Below are positions 18,080 to 25,981 of a stretch of DNA of 64,000 nucleotides, piece after piece. The DNA is from Mesorhizobium sp. CU3. Lineage in GTDB: Bacteria > Pseudomonadota > Alphaproteobacteria > Rhizobiales > Rhizobiaceae. Position 1 is the first letter of the stretch; each line of letters opens with the position of its first letter. The stretch spans positions 147,244-211,243 of the forward strand of contig NZ_VFWX01000013.1 of the NCBI RefSeq assembly GCF_006442965.1, in the 5' to 3' direction. A model generated the notes under the pieces. It ran no database searches and was not told the origin of the DNA. It saw nothing but the letters and a program-made list of their open reading frames with translations. The translations under genes and the position numbers were made by a program.

Positions 18080-18949
18080 TCACGCCGCCTTCGCGACCCC
18101 ATCCAACTCCCGCAAAACATCCGCCGACAGCTCCAGCTCCGCTGCCGCCAAATTCTCCCGCAAATGGCCGACCGAGGACGTGCCGGGGATCAGCAGCACA
18201 TTGGGCGAACGCTGCAGCAGCCAGGCCAGCGCCACCTGCATCGGCGTCGCGCCGAGCCTTTCGGCCACGCCCGACAGCGTCGAGGACTGCAGCGGGTTGA
18301 AGCCGCCGAGCGGGAAGAACGGCACATAGGCGATGCCGGCGCGCGCCAGTTCGTCGATCAGCGTATCGTCCTCCCGATGCGCCAGATTGTACTGGTTCTG
18401 CACGCAGACGATGTCGCAGATCTTGCGGCCTTCCGCGATCTGGGTGCGGGTGACGTTGCTCAAGCCGATATGGCGCACCAGGCCCTTGTGTTGCAGCTCG
18501 GCAAGCTTGGTGACCTGCGCCTCGATCGAGCCTTCCGCCGGACCATGCACCCCGAACATGATGCGCAGATTGACGACCTCCATCGCCTCGAGGCCAAGAT
18601 TGCGAAGGTTGTCGTACACGGCCTGCTCGAGCTCATCCGCCGTGAAGGCCGGCAGCCAGGAGCCGTCTTCGCCGCGGCGGGCGCCGATCTTGGTGACGAT
18701 GGTGAGGTCGTCGGGGTAGGGCGACAGCGCCTCGCGGATCAGCTTGTTGGTGACATAGGGTCCGTAATAATCGCTGGTGTCGATATGGTTGACGCCTTGC
18801 GCCACCGCTTCGCGCAGAACGGAGATCGCCGCGTCATGGTCCTTCGGCGGCCCGAAGACGCCTTTGCCCGCCAGTTGCATGGCGCCATAGCCGAGGCGGC
18901 GAACCGAGCGCTCGCCGAGTTTGTAAGTACCGGATTTATTGCTGGACAT
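18080..18949 (-). CDS. Aldo/keto reductase family oxidoreductase
   Basis: About 289 residues from the ATG preceded by GGAG. The TIM-barrel pattern is clear: LGYGAMQLAG, GVNHIDTSDYYGPYVTNKLI (catalytic Asp and Tyr), LTIVTKIGA (Lys), and the NADPH-binding end LLIPGTSSVGHLRENLAA. The usual catalytic His region reads LRIMFGVHGPAEGS, so the alignment of the tetrad histidine should be checked. The substrate is unknown. It is divergent from a LysR gene that is the natural candidate regulator. Confidence 0.86.
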   Translation of the reverse strand: MSSNKSGTYKLGERSVRRLGYGAMQLAGKGVFGPPKDHDAAISVLREAVAQGVNHIDTSDYYGPYVTNKLIREALSPYPDDLTIVTKIGARRGEDGSWLPAFTADELEQAVYDNLRNLGLEAMEVVNLRIMFGVHGPAEGSIEAQVTKLAELQHKGLVRHIGLSNVTRTQIAEGRKICDIVCVQNQYNLAHREDDTLIDELARAGIAYVPFFPLGGFNPLQSSTLSGVAERLGATPMQVALAWLLQRSPNVLLIPGTSSVGHLRENLAAAELELSADVLRELDGVAKAA

Positions 18950-19001
18950 CGTGGTTCTCCTTCGCTGTCGGCGAGTGAGATAGGGCATGGCCGCTGTCCC
19001 G

Positions 19002-19019
19002 ATAACCAGGTATAACCAG
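19002..19019. promoter_or_regulatory. Direct repeat in the LysR/AKR intergenic region, possible operator
   Basis: ATAACCAG occurs twice with a 10-base period, one helical turn, 26 bases before the LysR start and within the 95-base gap to the reductase gene. It is placed where an autoregulatory LysR protein would bind. It is not a clear T-N11-A palindrome. Confidence 0.35.
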
Positions 19020-19044
19020 CACGACCTGTGCGGAATTAAGAACA

Positions 19045-19953
19045 ATGGCAGCTGATCTCAACGATCTCCAGGCATTTATGGCCGTGGCGCGCGCCGGCGG
19101 CTTTCGCGAAGCGGCCCGCGTGACGGCGGGCAGCGCGTCCGTGCTCAGCGAAGCCATTCGCCGTCTGGAAACCCAGCTTGGTGTACGGCTCTTCAACCGC
19201 ACTACGCGTAGTGTCGCGCTGACCGAGGCGGGCGCCGGCCTGCTGGCGCGTCTTGGCCCCGCGCTGGGTGAGGTGGAGGCCGCGCTCGATGTCGTGAACG
19301 GCTTTCGCGACCGGCCGGCCGGGACCCTACGCCTCAATGTGCCGATCAGCGCCTCGCGGCTGGTGTTGCCCAGGATCGTGCCCGGATTTCTAGCCGCCTA
19401 TCCGGCCATCCGGCTGGAGGTGATCGCGGAGGAAAACTTCGTCGACCTGCTGGTGGCCGGCTGCGATGCCGGCATCCGCTACGACGAGCGGCTGGAGCAG
19501 GACATGATCGCCGTGCCGATCGGACCGCGCGCGCAACGCTTCACCACCTCCGCGTCTCCGGCCTATCTCGATCGGCACGGCCGGCCGCAACATCCGCGCG
19601 ACCTGCTTGGCCATGTATGCGTGCGCGGTCGCTTTCCCAGCGGGGTCATGACGCCTTGGGAATTCGAGCGCGACGGCGAGGTGGTGCGGGTCGATACCAC
19701 GGGGCCATTGGTCGTCAGCATCGGTGGTGGCGTCGATCTCGCCATTGACGCGGCAATCGCCGGCGTCGGCATTCTCTGGCTTTTCGAGGACTGGGTGCGC
19801 CCGCACTTCGAGACCGGCGTGCTGGAACCTGTGCTGGAGCCGTGGTGGCAGGAATTCTCCGGGCCGTTCCTCTACTACCCCGGGCGCCGTCTGGTACCCG
19901 CGCCGCTGCGCGCTTTCATCGACTACATCAAGACACCGGCGGGTCGGTGGTGA
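19045..19953 (+). CDS. LysR family transcriptional regulator
   Basis: 302 residues. The N-terminal winged helix-turn-helix is typical (NDLQAFMAVARAGGFREAAR, SEAIRRLETQLGVRLFNRTT, SVALTEAGAGLL). The effector domain starts near residue 90 and includes RLNVPISASRLVLPRIVPGF and CDAGIRYDERL, as in the CrgA-like subgroup. It should bind the shared 95-base region and control the divergent aldo/keto reductase gene, and possibly itself. The inducer is unknown. Confidence 0.9.
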   Translation: MAADLNDLQAFMAVARAGGFREAARVTAGSASVLSEAIRRLETQLGVRLFNRTTRSVALTEAGAGLLARLGPALGEVEAALDVVNGFRDRPAGTLRLNVPISASRLVLPRIVPGFLAAYPAIRLEVIAEENFVDLLVAGCDAGIRYDERLEQDMIAVPIGPRAQRFTTSASPAYLDRHGRPQHPRDLLGHVCVRGRFPSGVMTPWEFERDGEVVRVDTTGPLVVSIGGGVDLAIDAAIAGVGILWLFEDWVRPHFETGVLEPVLEPWWQEFSGPFLYYPGRRLVPAPLRAFIDYIKTPAGRW

Positions 19954-19980
19954 CAATCCGGGCAAAGCGACGCCAGGAAC

Positions 19981-20007
19981 AAAAAAGGCCGCCCGGAGGC
20001 GGCCTTT
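19981..20007 (-). terminator. Rho-independent terminator of the rplM-rpsI operon
   Basis: On the minus strand GGCCGCC and GGCGGCC pair around a short loop and are followed by six T residues, 25 bases after the rpsI stop. It may also act on the convergent LysR transcript. Confidence 0.88.
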
Positions 20008-20031
20008 CGAGAAATCCGTAAGCCGTAGAGC

Positions 20032-20514
20032 TTAGCGCTTGGAGAACTGGAAGCTGCGGCGGGCCTTGGCCTTACCGTACTTCTTACGCTCGACGACGCG
20101 GCTGTCGCGGGTCAGGAAGCCGCCCTTCTTGAGCACCGAACGCAGGCCCGGCTCATAGTAGGTCAGCGCCTTGGAGATGCCGTGACGCACGGCGCCCGCC
20201 TGGCCCGACAGGCCGCCGCCGATGACGGTGGCGACGATGTCGTACTGGCCGGCGCGATTGGCGGCGACGATCGGCTGGTTGAGGATCATCTGCAGCACCG
20301 GACGCGCGAAATAGTTCGCGAATTCCTTGTCGTTGACGGTGATCTTGCCGGAGCCCGGCTTCACCCAGACGCGCGCGATGGCGTTCTTGCGCTTGCCGGT
20401 GGCATAGGCGCGGCCCGACTTGTCGAGCTTCTGGACATGCACGGGCGCGGCGGCCTGGGCATTGGTGTTGCCGGTGGCGGCGCCCAGTTCTGCGAGCGAG
20501 GAAAGCTCAGCCAT
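20032..20514 (-). CDS. rpsI: 30S ribosomal protein S9
   Basis: 160 residues. After an alphaproteobacterial N-terminal extension of about 30 residues comes the S9 core: GRAYATGKRKNAIARVWVKP, DYFARP-like NYFARPVLQMI, GGGLSGQAGAVRHGISKAL and the basic end ERKKYGKAKARRSFQFSKR, whose last residues reach toward the P-site tRNA. The start ATG overlaps the rplM stop by one base (TAATG), giving coupled synthesis of L13 and S9. Confidence 0.97.
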   Translation of the reverse strand: MAELSSLAELGAATGNTNAQAAAPVHVQKLDKSGRAYATGKRKNAIARVWVKPGSGKITVNDKEFANYFARPVLQMILNQPIVAANRAGQYDIVATVIGGGLSGQAGAVRHGISKALTYYEPGLRSVLKKGGFLTRDSRVVERKKYGKAKARRSFQFSKR

Positions 20515-20978
20515 TACGAAGCCCTCTTGTTCTTGGAGTTCAGCTTGGCCACGTCGAGCGAGACGGGCTGCTGGGCGGTGTGCGGATGCTCGGCGCCTGC
20601 ATAGACGCGGAGATTCTTCATCTGGCGACGGCCAAGCGGGCCGCGCGGGATCATGCGCTCGACGGCCTTCTCGACGACGCGCTCGGGGAAGCGGCCCTCG
20701 AGCAGCTGGCGCGCGGTGCGCTCCTTGATGCCGCCGGGGTGGCCGGTGTGCCAGTAGTAGACCTTGTCGGTGTACTTCTTGCCGGTGAACACCACCTTGT
20801 CGGCATTGATGACGATGACGTTGTCGCCATCATCGACATGCGGGGTAAAGGTGGGCTTGTGCTTGCCGCGCAGATGATTAGCGATGACGGTGGCCAGACG
20901 ACCGACGACGAGACCCTCGGCGTCGATCAGCACCCACTTCTTCACCACATCCGCAGGCTTCTGCGAAAAGGTAGCCAT
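20514..20978 (-). CDS. rplM: 50S ribosomal protein L13
   Basis: 154 residues from the ATG of MATFSQKPADVVKKW. Hallmarks are WVLIDAEGLVVGRLAT, LRGKHKPTFTPHVDDGD, VVFTGKKYTDKVYYWHTGHPGG and MIPRGPLGRRQMKNLRVYAG. A longer in-frame start at 21089 has no support. It is the first gene of the two-gene L13-S9 operon; the leader between here and the thioesterase gene should hold its promoter. Confidence 0.97.
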   Translation of the reverse strand: MATFSQKPADVVKKWVLIDAEGLVVGRLATVIANHLRGKHKPTFTPHVDDGDNVIVINADKVVFTGKKYTDKVYYWHTGHPGGIKERTARQLLEGRFPERVVEKAVERMIPRGPLGRRQMKNLRVYAGAEHPHTAQQPVSLDVAKLNSKNKRAS

Positions 20979-21203
20979 GGTTTTGCTCTCAGGTTGACCT
21001 TCCAATCCGTGAGGGATGGAAAGGCGTTTCTTGTTGCTTGGATTGGCAGAGCGGCTATGCCACCCCGCCAATAACAAAACGGCGGCCATTGCGGGCCGCT
21101 GCTTCGGCAGGGCTTATAGGCGAGGGCGCCAGAGGCGTCAAGGCAGCCGAAAAGTATCATAGTGCGCAAAAGTCTGTAAAAACAATGGGTTAGTGATACG
21201 GTA

Positions 21204-21665
21204 TTATTTTACCACATCGGCGCGCTTCGGCGGGATCGAATAGGTTCCCGTTGCGTGCGCCACTGTGTGCCCGTCCGGACCGGCAACGATGTCGATGTCG
21301 AACATCATCAGGCTTTTGCCGAGCTTGAGGATGCGGCAATGGCCGTCGATCGGCCCGGCCTCGGCCTTGCGGACGAAATTGATGTTGAGATTGGTCGTCA
21401 CCGAGAGCGCATCCGGCCCGGCGTGGCTGAGCACGCAGACATAGCCGCCGATATCGGCCAGCGTGAACAGCGACGGACCCGAGACCGTGCCGCCGGGACG
21501 CAGATGCCGTTCATCGGCATTGAGCCGCACCGTGCAGCCGCCCGGAAACACCTCGATCGCCTCATAGGCGGTGAAGTTATCGTTGAGCTGCGGATAGACG
21601 CTTGCCATCAGCGCATTGACTTCCGCCGCGTCGAGCATTGGCTTCAGATTGCTTTGGGCGGGCAT
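21204..21665 (-). CDS. PaaI family (hotdog-fold) thioesterase
   Basis: 153 residues with the hotdog-fold 4HBT pattern: HLRPGGTVSGPSLFTLADIG along the central helix, then TNLNINFVRKAE and the strand-rich end. These enzymes hydrolyse acyl- or aryl-CoA thioesters as dimers or tetramers. The substrate is unknown. It is divergent from the crotonase-fold gene, about 150 bases away, so the two may serve the same acyl-CoA pathway. Confidence 0.83.
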   Translation of the reverse strand: MPAQSNLKPMLDAAEVNALMASVYPQLNDNFTAYEAIEVFPGGCTVRLNADERHLRPGGTVSGPSLFTLADIGGYVCVLSHAGPDALSVTTNLNINFVRKAEAGPIDGHCRILKLGKSLMMFDIDIVAGPDGHTVAHATGTYSIPPKRADVVK

Positions 21666-21812
21666 GGGCGGCGTCCTATATGAGATGGCAGGCTGTAGGC
21701 CTGGACCAAACGGTGCGATGGAGAAAACACGCCTCGCGGCTGTTCTTCAACCGGCAGCATGCTAGTTCTGTTGCTCCATGCGCCGCGGGCGCCGACCGAG
21801 AGGTTTTTTGAA

Positions 21813-22634
21813 GTGGCTGAAGTCGTCGCCATCAAGCCCGCCGTCGCCGACGGCCCTGTCCTTGTCAGCCAGGACAAGGGCGTCTTGCGCCTCACGCTTG
21901 CCAGCCCGCCGGCCAATGCGCTGTCGCTGGCGACGATGGCGGCGCTTCAGGCCGAACTCGATCGCGCAAAGGACGACAAATCCGTGCGCGTCATCATCCT
22001 GGCGGCCTCCGGAAAAGTGTTCTGCGCCGGCCATGACCTCAAGGAGATGACCGCTCACCGCGCCGAGCCGGACCGCGGCAAGGCCTTTTTCGAACAGACA
22101 TTCGCCGCCTGCGCGACTTTGATGCAGACGATCGTGCGCCATCCGAAGCCGGTGATCGCCGAAGTCGACGGCCTTGCCACCGCCGCCGGCCTGCAACTGG
22201 TCGCCAGCTGCGACCTTGCCATTGCCTCGCATGAGGCGAGCTTCTGCACGCCCGGCGTCAACATCGGCTTGTTCTGCTCGACGCCGATGGTGGCGCTGTC
22301 GCGCAACGTCTCGCGCAAGCAGGCGATGGAAATGCTTCTGACTGGCGAGACGATCGACGCCGCGACCGCCAAGGAGTTCGGCCTGATCAACCGCATCGTG
22401 CCGCGCGAATATCTGAATCAGGTTGTCAACAAATACGCGCAAACCATTGCTTCCAAATCCTCTTTGGTCGTCAGGACCGGCAAGGAAGCCTTTTACGCGC
22501 AGGCCGAGATGGGGCTGGCCGACGCCTATGCCTATACCGGCCGCGTCATGGTCGAGAACATGCTGGCGCGCGACGCCGAGGAAGGCATCGGCGCCTTCAT
22601 CGGCAAGCGCAAGCCGGAATGGGCTGACGAGTAG
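21813..22634 (+). CDS. Enoyl-CoA hydratase/isomerase family protein (ECHDC3-like), catalytic glutamates absent
   Basis: 273 residues from a GTG start with GAGG upstream; an ATG at 21759 would add 18 residues without a ribosome-binding site. The crotonase core is clear: NALSLATMAALQAEL, GKVFCAGHDLKEM (oxyanion hole and CoA binding) and DGLATAAGLQLVASCDLAIAS. At the positions of the two hydratase glutamates the protein reads Gln (AAGLQL) and Gly (CTPGVNIG). It resembles ECHDC3-type proteins, whose reaction is uncertain. Classical hydration of enoyl-CoA is unlikely. Confidence 0.82.
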   Translation: MAEVVAIKPAVADGPVLVSQDKGVLRLTLASPPANALSLATMAALQAELDRAKDDKSVRVIILAASGKVFCAGHDLKEMTAHRAEPDRGKAFFEQTFAACATLMQTIVRHPKPVIAEVDGLATAAGLQLVASCDLAIASHEASFCTPGVNIGLFCSTPMVALSRNVSRKQAMEMLLTGETIDAATAKEFGLINRIVPREYLNQVVNKYAQTIASKSSLVVRTGKEAFYAQAEMGLADAYAYTGRVMVENMLARDAEEGIGAFIGKRKPEWADE

Positions 22635-22680
22635 TCGGCCTGCCAATGGTGCCACGCTTTTCCATCGATGAAGGTGCGTC

Positions 22681-23463
22681 GTGGCTGCCCGAAAGCAACT
22701 GACGCGGCTGAAAGCGCCGTATCTCAAGCGCATCCTGCTCGACCCGTCGCGGGTCGCCGACTGGGATCAATATCCCTGGAACCTGCCGCTCTTCCGCGAC
22801 CGCGAATTCGAGTTCGAGTTTCCGGCTGCGATTACCATCATTGTCGGCGAGAACGGCACCGGCAAATCCACGCTGCTCGAAGCGATCGGCGCTTTGGCCG
22901 GTTATGATGAAGCCGGCGGCGGCAAGGGCTATCGTCCAGTCGACCATTCCATCGCCATCGACAAGAGCGGCGCGTCGCTGGCCGACACATTTCGCGCGCA
23001 TTGGCTGCCGAAGGTCACCGCCGGCTGGTTCTTCCGCGCCGAATCCTTCTACTCGGTCGCTCGTTACCTCGATAAGGTTGCGCTCGAAGATCCGTTCAAA
23101 CCGCCGCCGCCGGATTTCCTCTCCTGGTCGCATGGCGAAGGTTTTATCCGCTTCTTCGAGGAGCGCTGCCGCCGGCAGGGTATCTACATCCTCGACGAGC
23201 CCGAAAGCGCGCTGTCGCCGACGCGTCAGATCGAGCTTTTGAAACTGCTCCAGCGCATGGAGCAATCCGGCATCGCGCAGGTGATCATGGCCACGCATTC
23301 GCCACTTCTGATGGCCTGTCCAAACGCGCGCCTCTTCCGCATCAGCCGCTTCGGGCTCGATCCGATCGATTTTCAGGACACCGACCATTTTCGCATGATG
23401 CGCGACTTCTGCAGCGACCCGGCTGCCTTTCTCGCCGAAGCGCAGTATGAGGACGAACCATGA
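22681..23463 (+). CDS. AAA family ATPase, compact ABC-ATPase-like
   Basis: 260 residues from a GTG start. Walker A is GENGTGKST (residues 56-64), the signature-like motif LSWSHGEGF lies near 155, Walker B is IYILDEPESALSP, and the H-loop is ATHSP. The protein is a short SMC/ABC-like ATPase of the AAA_21/AAA_23 kind without a long coiled coil, membrane partner or nuclease domain. Its last bases overlap the next gene's start (ATGA), so it is coupled to the CoA-binding protein. Function unknown. Confidence 0.82.
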   Translation: MAARKQLTRLKAPYLKRILLDPSRVADWDQYPWNLPLFRDREFEFEFPAAITIIVGENGTGKSTLLEAIGALAGYDEAGGGKGYRPVDHSIAIDKSGASLADTFRAHWLPKVTAGWFFRAESFYSVARYLDKVALEDPFKPPPPDFLSWSHGEGFIRFFEERCRRQGIYILDEPESALSPTRQIELLKLLQRMEQSGIAQVIMATHSPLLMACPNARLFRISRFGLDPIDFQDTDHFRMMRDFCSDPAAFLAEAQYEDEP

Positions 23464-23981
23464 ATCACGACAGCTACGACAACGCCTATATCGCCGGCAT
23501 CCTCAATTCGGTGAAGACCATCGCCATGGTCGGCGCCTCGCCCAACGACGTGCGGCCGAGCTACTTCGTGCTTAAATATCTGATCGCCAAGGGCTTCTCG
23601 GTTTTCCCGATCAATCCGGGCCATGCCGGTAAGGAGATCCTCGGCCGCACCGTCTATGCCAGCCTGGCCGACCTGCCGCAGCCGGTCGACATGGTCGACA
23701 TCTTTCGCGGCTCGGCGGCGGTGCCCGGCATCATCGATCAGGTGCTGCAACTCGATCCGCTGCCGAAAGTCGTCTGGATGCAGCTCAGCGTGCGCCACGA
23801 CGAGGCGGCGGCCCGCGCCGAGGCCGCCGGCATCAAAGTGGTGATGAACCGCTGCCCGAAGATCGAATATGGCAAGCTGTCCGGCGAAATCGGCTGGACC
23901 GGCGTCAATTCCGGTGTGCTGTCGTCGAAAAAGCCTTTGATGCGGCAGGGTTTTCAGAGCTTCGGCGTGCGGCAGAAATAG
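23460..23981 (+). CDS. CoA-binding domain protein (YccU-like)
   Basis: 173 residues with a Rossmann CoA_binding_2 domain: TIAMVGASPNDVRPSYFVLKY at the N-terminus, FPINPGHAGKEILGRTVYAS, and VVMNRCPKIEYGKL near residue 130. These small cytosolic proteins bind CoA or a related nucleotide and have no assigned reaction. The start overlaps the ATPase stop. The gene precedes the O-acetylhomoserine sulfhydrylase gene by about 160 bases, an arrangement that may reflect shared sulfur or CoA metabolism. Confidence 0.85.
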   Translation: MNHDSYDNAYIAGILNSVKTIAMVGASPNDVRPSYFVLKYLIAKGFSVFPINPGHAGKEILGRTVYASLADLPQPVDMVDIFRGSAAVPGIIDQVLQLDPLPKVVWMQLSVRHDEAAARAEAAGIKVVMNRCPKIEYGKLSGEIGWTGVNSGVLSSKKPLMRQGFQSFGVRQK

Positions 23982-24142
23982 GCTCGGTTTCGGCGACGCA
24001 AAATTATTCCGGGAAGAAACGGATTTTCCCGAGCGTTCCTTGCGGATCGTTCGCCGAAAGGTATTTTCTTCTTTGCATTCGCCATCGCGCTTCGCCAACA
24101 ATGCCCGGCGATTTTCCAAAAGGTTAGGAGAGGGAGGTTTCG

Positions 24143-25423
24143 ATGACCCGTACACCCGGTTTCAACACGCTCGCGGTTCACGCCGGCGCCAAGCCGGATC
24201 CGGCGACGGGCGCGCGCGCCACGCCGATCTACCAGACGACCTCCTATGTCTTCGATGATGCCGACCATGCTGCCTCGCTGTTCGGCCTGAAAGCCTTCGG
24301 CAACATTTACACCCGCATCATGAACCCGACCCAGGCGGTGCTCGAGGAGCGGCTTGCCGCACTCGAAGGCGGCACGGCCGCACTTGCCGCCGCCTCCGGC
24401 CATGCCGCTCAGGTTCTGGTCTTCCACAATCTGCTACGGCCGGGCGACAATTTCGTCTCCGCGACGAAACTCTATGGCGGCTCGATCAACCAGTTCGGCC
24501 ACGCCTTCAAGAATTACGGCTGGGAGGTGCGCTGGGCCGACACCAACGACCCCTCGACCTTCGAGAGCCAGATCGACGATAAGACCAAGGCGATCTTCAT
24601 CGAGAGCCTGGCCAATCCGGGCGGCATCTTCGTCGACATCGAGAAGATCGGCGACATCGCCCGCAAGCACGGCCTGCCGCTGATCGTCGACAACACGCTG
24701 GCCTCGCCCTATCTGGTGCGGCCCATCGAGCACGGCGCCGACATCGTCGTGCACTCGCTGACCAAGTTCATCGGCGGCCACGGCAATTCGATCGGCGGCG
24801 CCCTCATCGACGGCGGCACCTTCGACTGGTCGAAATCGGGCAAGTATCCGATGCTGTCGGAGCCGCGGCCCGAATATGGCGGCCTGGTGCTGCACGAGAC
24901 CTTTGGTAACTTCGCCTTCGCCATCGCCGCGCGCGTGCTCGGCCTGCGCGACCTCGGTCCGGCCATCTCGCCCTTCAACGCCTTCCTGATCCTCACCGGC
25001 CTGGAAACGCTGCCGCTGCGCATGCAGCGCCATTGCGACAACGCCGCGAGCGTCGCCGGCTGGCTTTCCAACCATCCCAAGGTTGCCTGGGTGAACTATC
25101 CCGGCCTGCCCGGAGACAAGAACAATGCGCTGCAGAAGAAATATTCGCCGCAGGGCGCCGGCGCCGTCTTCACCTTCGGCCTCAAGGGCGGCTACGAGGC
25201 TGGCGTCAAATTCGTCGAGGCGCTGGAACTGTTCTCGCATCTCGCCAATGTCGGCGACACCAAGTCGTTGGTCATCCACCCGGCCTCGACCACGCACCGC
25301 CAACTGTCCGACGAGCAGAAGGTCAAGGCCGGCGCCGGCCCGGACACGGTGCGGCTGTCGATCGGCATCGAGGACGTCAACGACATCGTCGCCGACCTCG
25401 AACAGGCGCTGGCCAAGGTCTGA
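24143..25423 (+). CDS. metY: O-acetylhomoserine sulfhydrylase (aminocarboxypropyltransferase)
   Basis: 426 residues of the Cys/Met-metabolism PLP family, long form. Marks are TPIYQTTSYVFDDADHAA, NIYTRIMNPTQAVLEERLAA, ATKLYGGS, VDNTLASPYLVRP and the PLP lysine in VVHSLTKFIGGHG. It makes homocysteine from O-acetylhomoserine and sulfide. GGAGAGGGAGG before the ATG is a strong ribosome-binding site. The 160-base leader was checked for a SAM-II riboswitch and does not show its pattern. The symbol rests on family resemblance; related enzymes accept other O-acyl homoserines. Confidence 0.9.
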   Translation: MTRTPGFNTLAVHAGAKPDPATGARATPIYQTTSYVFDDADHAASLFGLKAFGNIYTRIMNPTQAVLEERLAALEGGTAALAAASGHAAQVLVFHNLLRPGDNFVSATKLYGGSINQFGHAFKNYGWEVRWADTNDPSTFESQIDDKTKAIFIESLANPGGIFVDIEKIGDIARKHGLPLIVDNTLASPYLVRPIEHGADIVVHSLTKFIGGHGNSIGGALIDGGTFDWSKSGKYPMLSEPRPEYGGLVLHETFGNFAFAIAARVLGLRDLGPAISPFNAFLILTGLETLPLRMQRHCDNAASVAGWLSNHPKVAWVNYPGLPGDKNNALQKKYSPQGAGAVFTFGLKGGYEAGVKFVEALELFSHLANVGDTKSLVIHPASTTHRQLSDEQKVKAGAGPDTVRLSIGIEDVNDIVADLEQALAKV

Positions 25424-25430
25424 GGAGAAG

Positions 25431-25496
25431 TAGTGAGTAGTCGGTAGTCAGTAGTGACTAGCGAGCCGGCAGAGTAATTCCACTCACTACTCACTT
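25431..25496. repeat. Inverted repeat of GTGAGTAGT / ACTACTCAC
   Basis: Starting 8 bases after the sulfhydrylase stop, GTGAGTAGT is matched by ACTACTCAC about 50 bases later, with further AGTAGT words between. It forms a long, imperfect hairpin at the end of the gene and just before the cupin gene's ribosome-binding site. Confidence 0.65.
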
Positions 25497-25510
25497 GTTG
25501 GAGGCTGATC

Positions 25511-25858
25511 CTGCCCACGAATTACCTGACAATATCGACTGACGGCATCGAGCCCGAATCCGGCGCGCCGGCTCCGGATCGGGTGATTTCGGGCGATCCG
25601 AAATTCCGCACCTGGAATGTCGAGGAGCGCGACGGCGGCCTCTATGCCGGCATCTGGGAAGCGACTCCCGGCAAATGGCGCATCTCTTACGACGAATGGG
25701 AGTTCTGCCACATCCTGTCCGGTGTTTCGGTGATCGCCGAGGACGGCGGCGCGGCGCGCACCGTCAAAGCCGGCGACAGCTTTGTCCTGAGGCCTGGTTT
25801 CAAGGGCAGCTGGGAAGTGCTGGAGACGACCCGCAAGGAATATGTGATCAAGCTCTGA
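25511..25858 (+). CDS. Small cupin domain protein
   Basis: 115 residues if read from a CTG that is preceded, six bases away, by GGAGG. A GTG at 25583 would give 91 residues but leaves a well-formed N-terminal segment (PTNYLTISTDGIEPE) untranslated. The core is one cupin barrel of the DUF861/Cupin_3 sort: GIWEATPGKWRISYDEWEFCHILSG, AGDSFVLRPGFKGSWEV. Ligand and reaction unknown. It follows the sulfhydrylase gene on the same strand. Confidence 0.75.
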   Translation: MPTNYLTISTDGIEPESGAPAPDRVISGDPKFRTWNVEERDGGLYAGIWEATPGKWRISYDEWEFCHILSGVSVIAEDGGAARTVKAGDSFVLRPGFKGSWEVLETTRKEYVIKL

Positions 25859-25890
25859 AGCGGGTCCTTGCCGGGGGATAGATCGTTTCA

Positions 25891-25917
25891 CCGTTTCGCG
25901 GAAACGGCGAACCGCTC
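25891..25917. repeat. Short palindromic element (CCGTTTC-N3-GAAACGG) next to repeat copy C
   Basis: CCGTTTC and GAAACGG form a 7-bp stem around GCG and are followed by CGAACCGCTCT. The same arrangement recurs at 41615-41642, also beside a copy of the 44-bp repeat, so the two elements travel together. Confidence 0.7.
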
Positions 25918-25937
25918 TATCAATTTGTTTTTTCTAT

Positions 25938-25980
25938 GCAATTCCGGACGTAAAACCGGTCACACTTTTCCTGGAATTGC
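25938..25980 (-). repeat. Dispersed 44-bp palindromic repeat, copy C (inverted)
   Basis: Minus-strand copy with the same GCAATTCC...GGAATTGC ends and 43 bases in length. It begins one base after the TAA stop of the minus-strand gene at 25982, so it has the same position relative to its gene as the other copies. Confidence 0.9.
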
Positions 25981-25981
25981 T

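Noticed and set aside
23982..24142. SAM-II riboswitch before metY
   Set aside because: The leader has a weak CGGGAA/TTCCCG hairpin but not the SAM-II pseudoknot pattern or its conserved A/U-rich loop; a covariance search would settle it.
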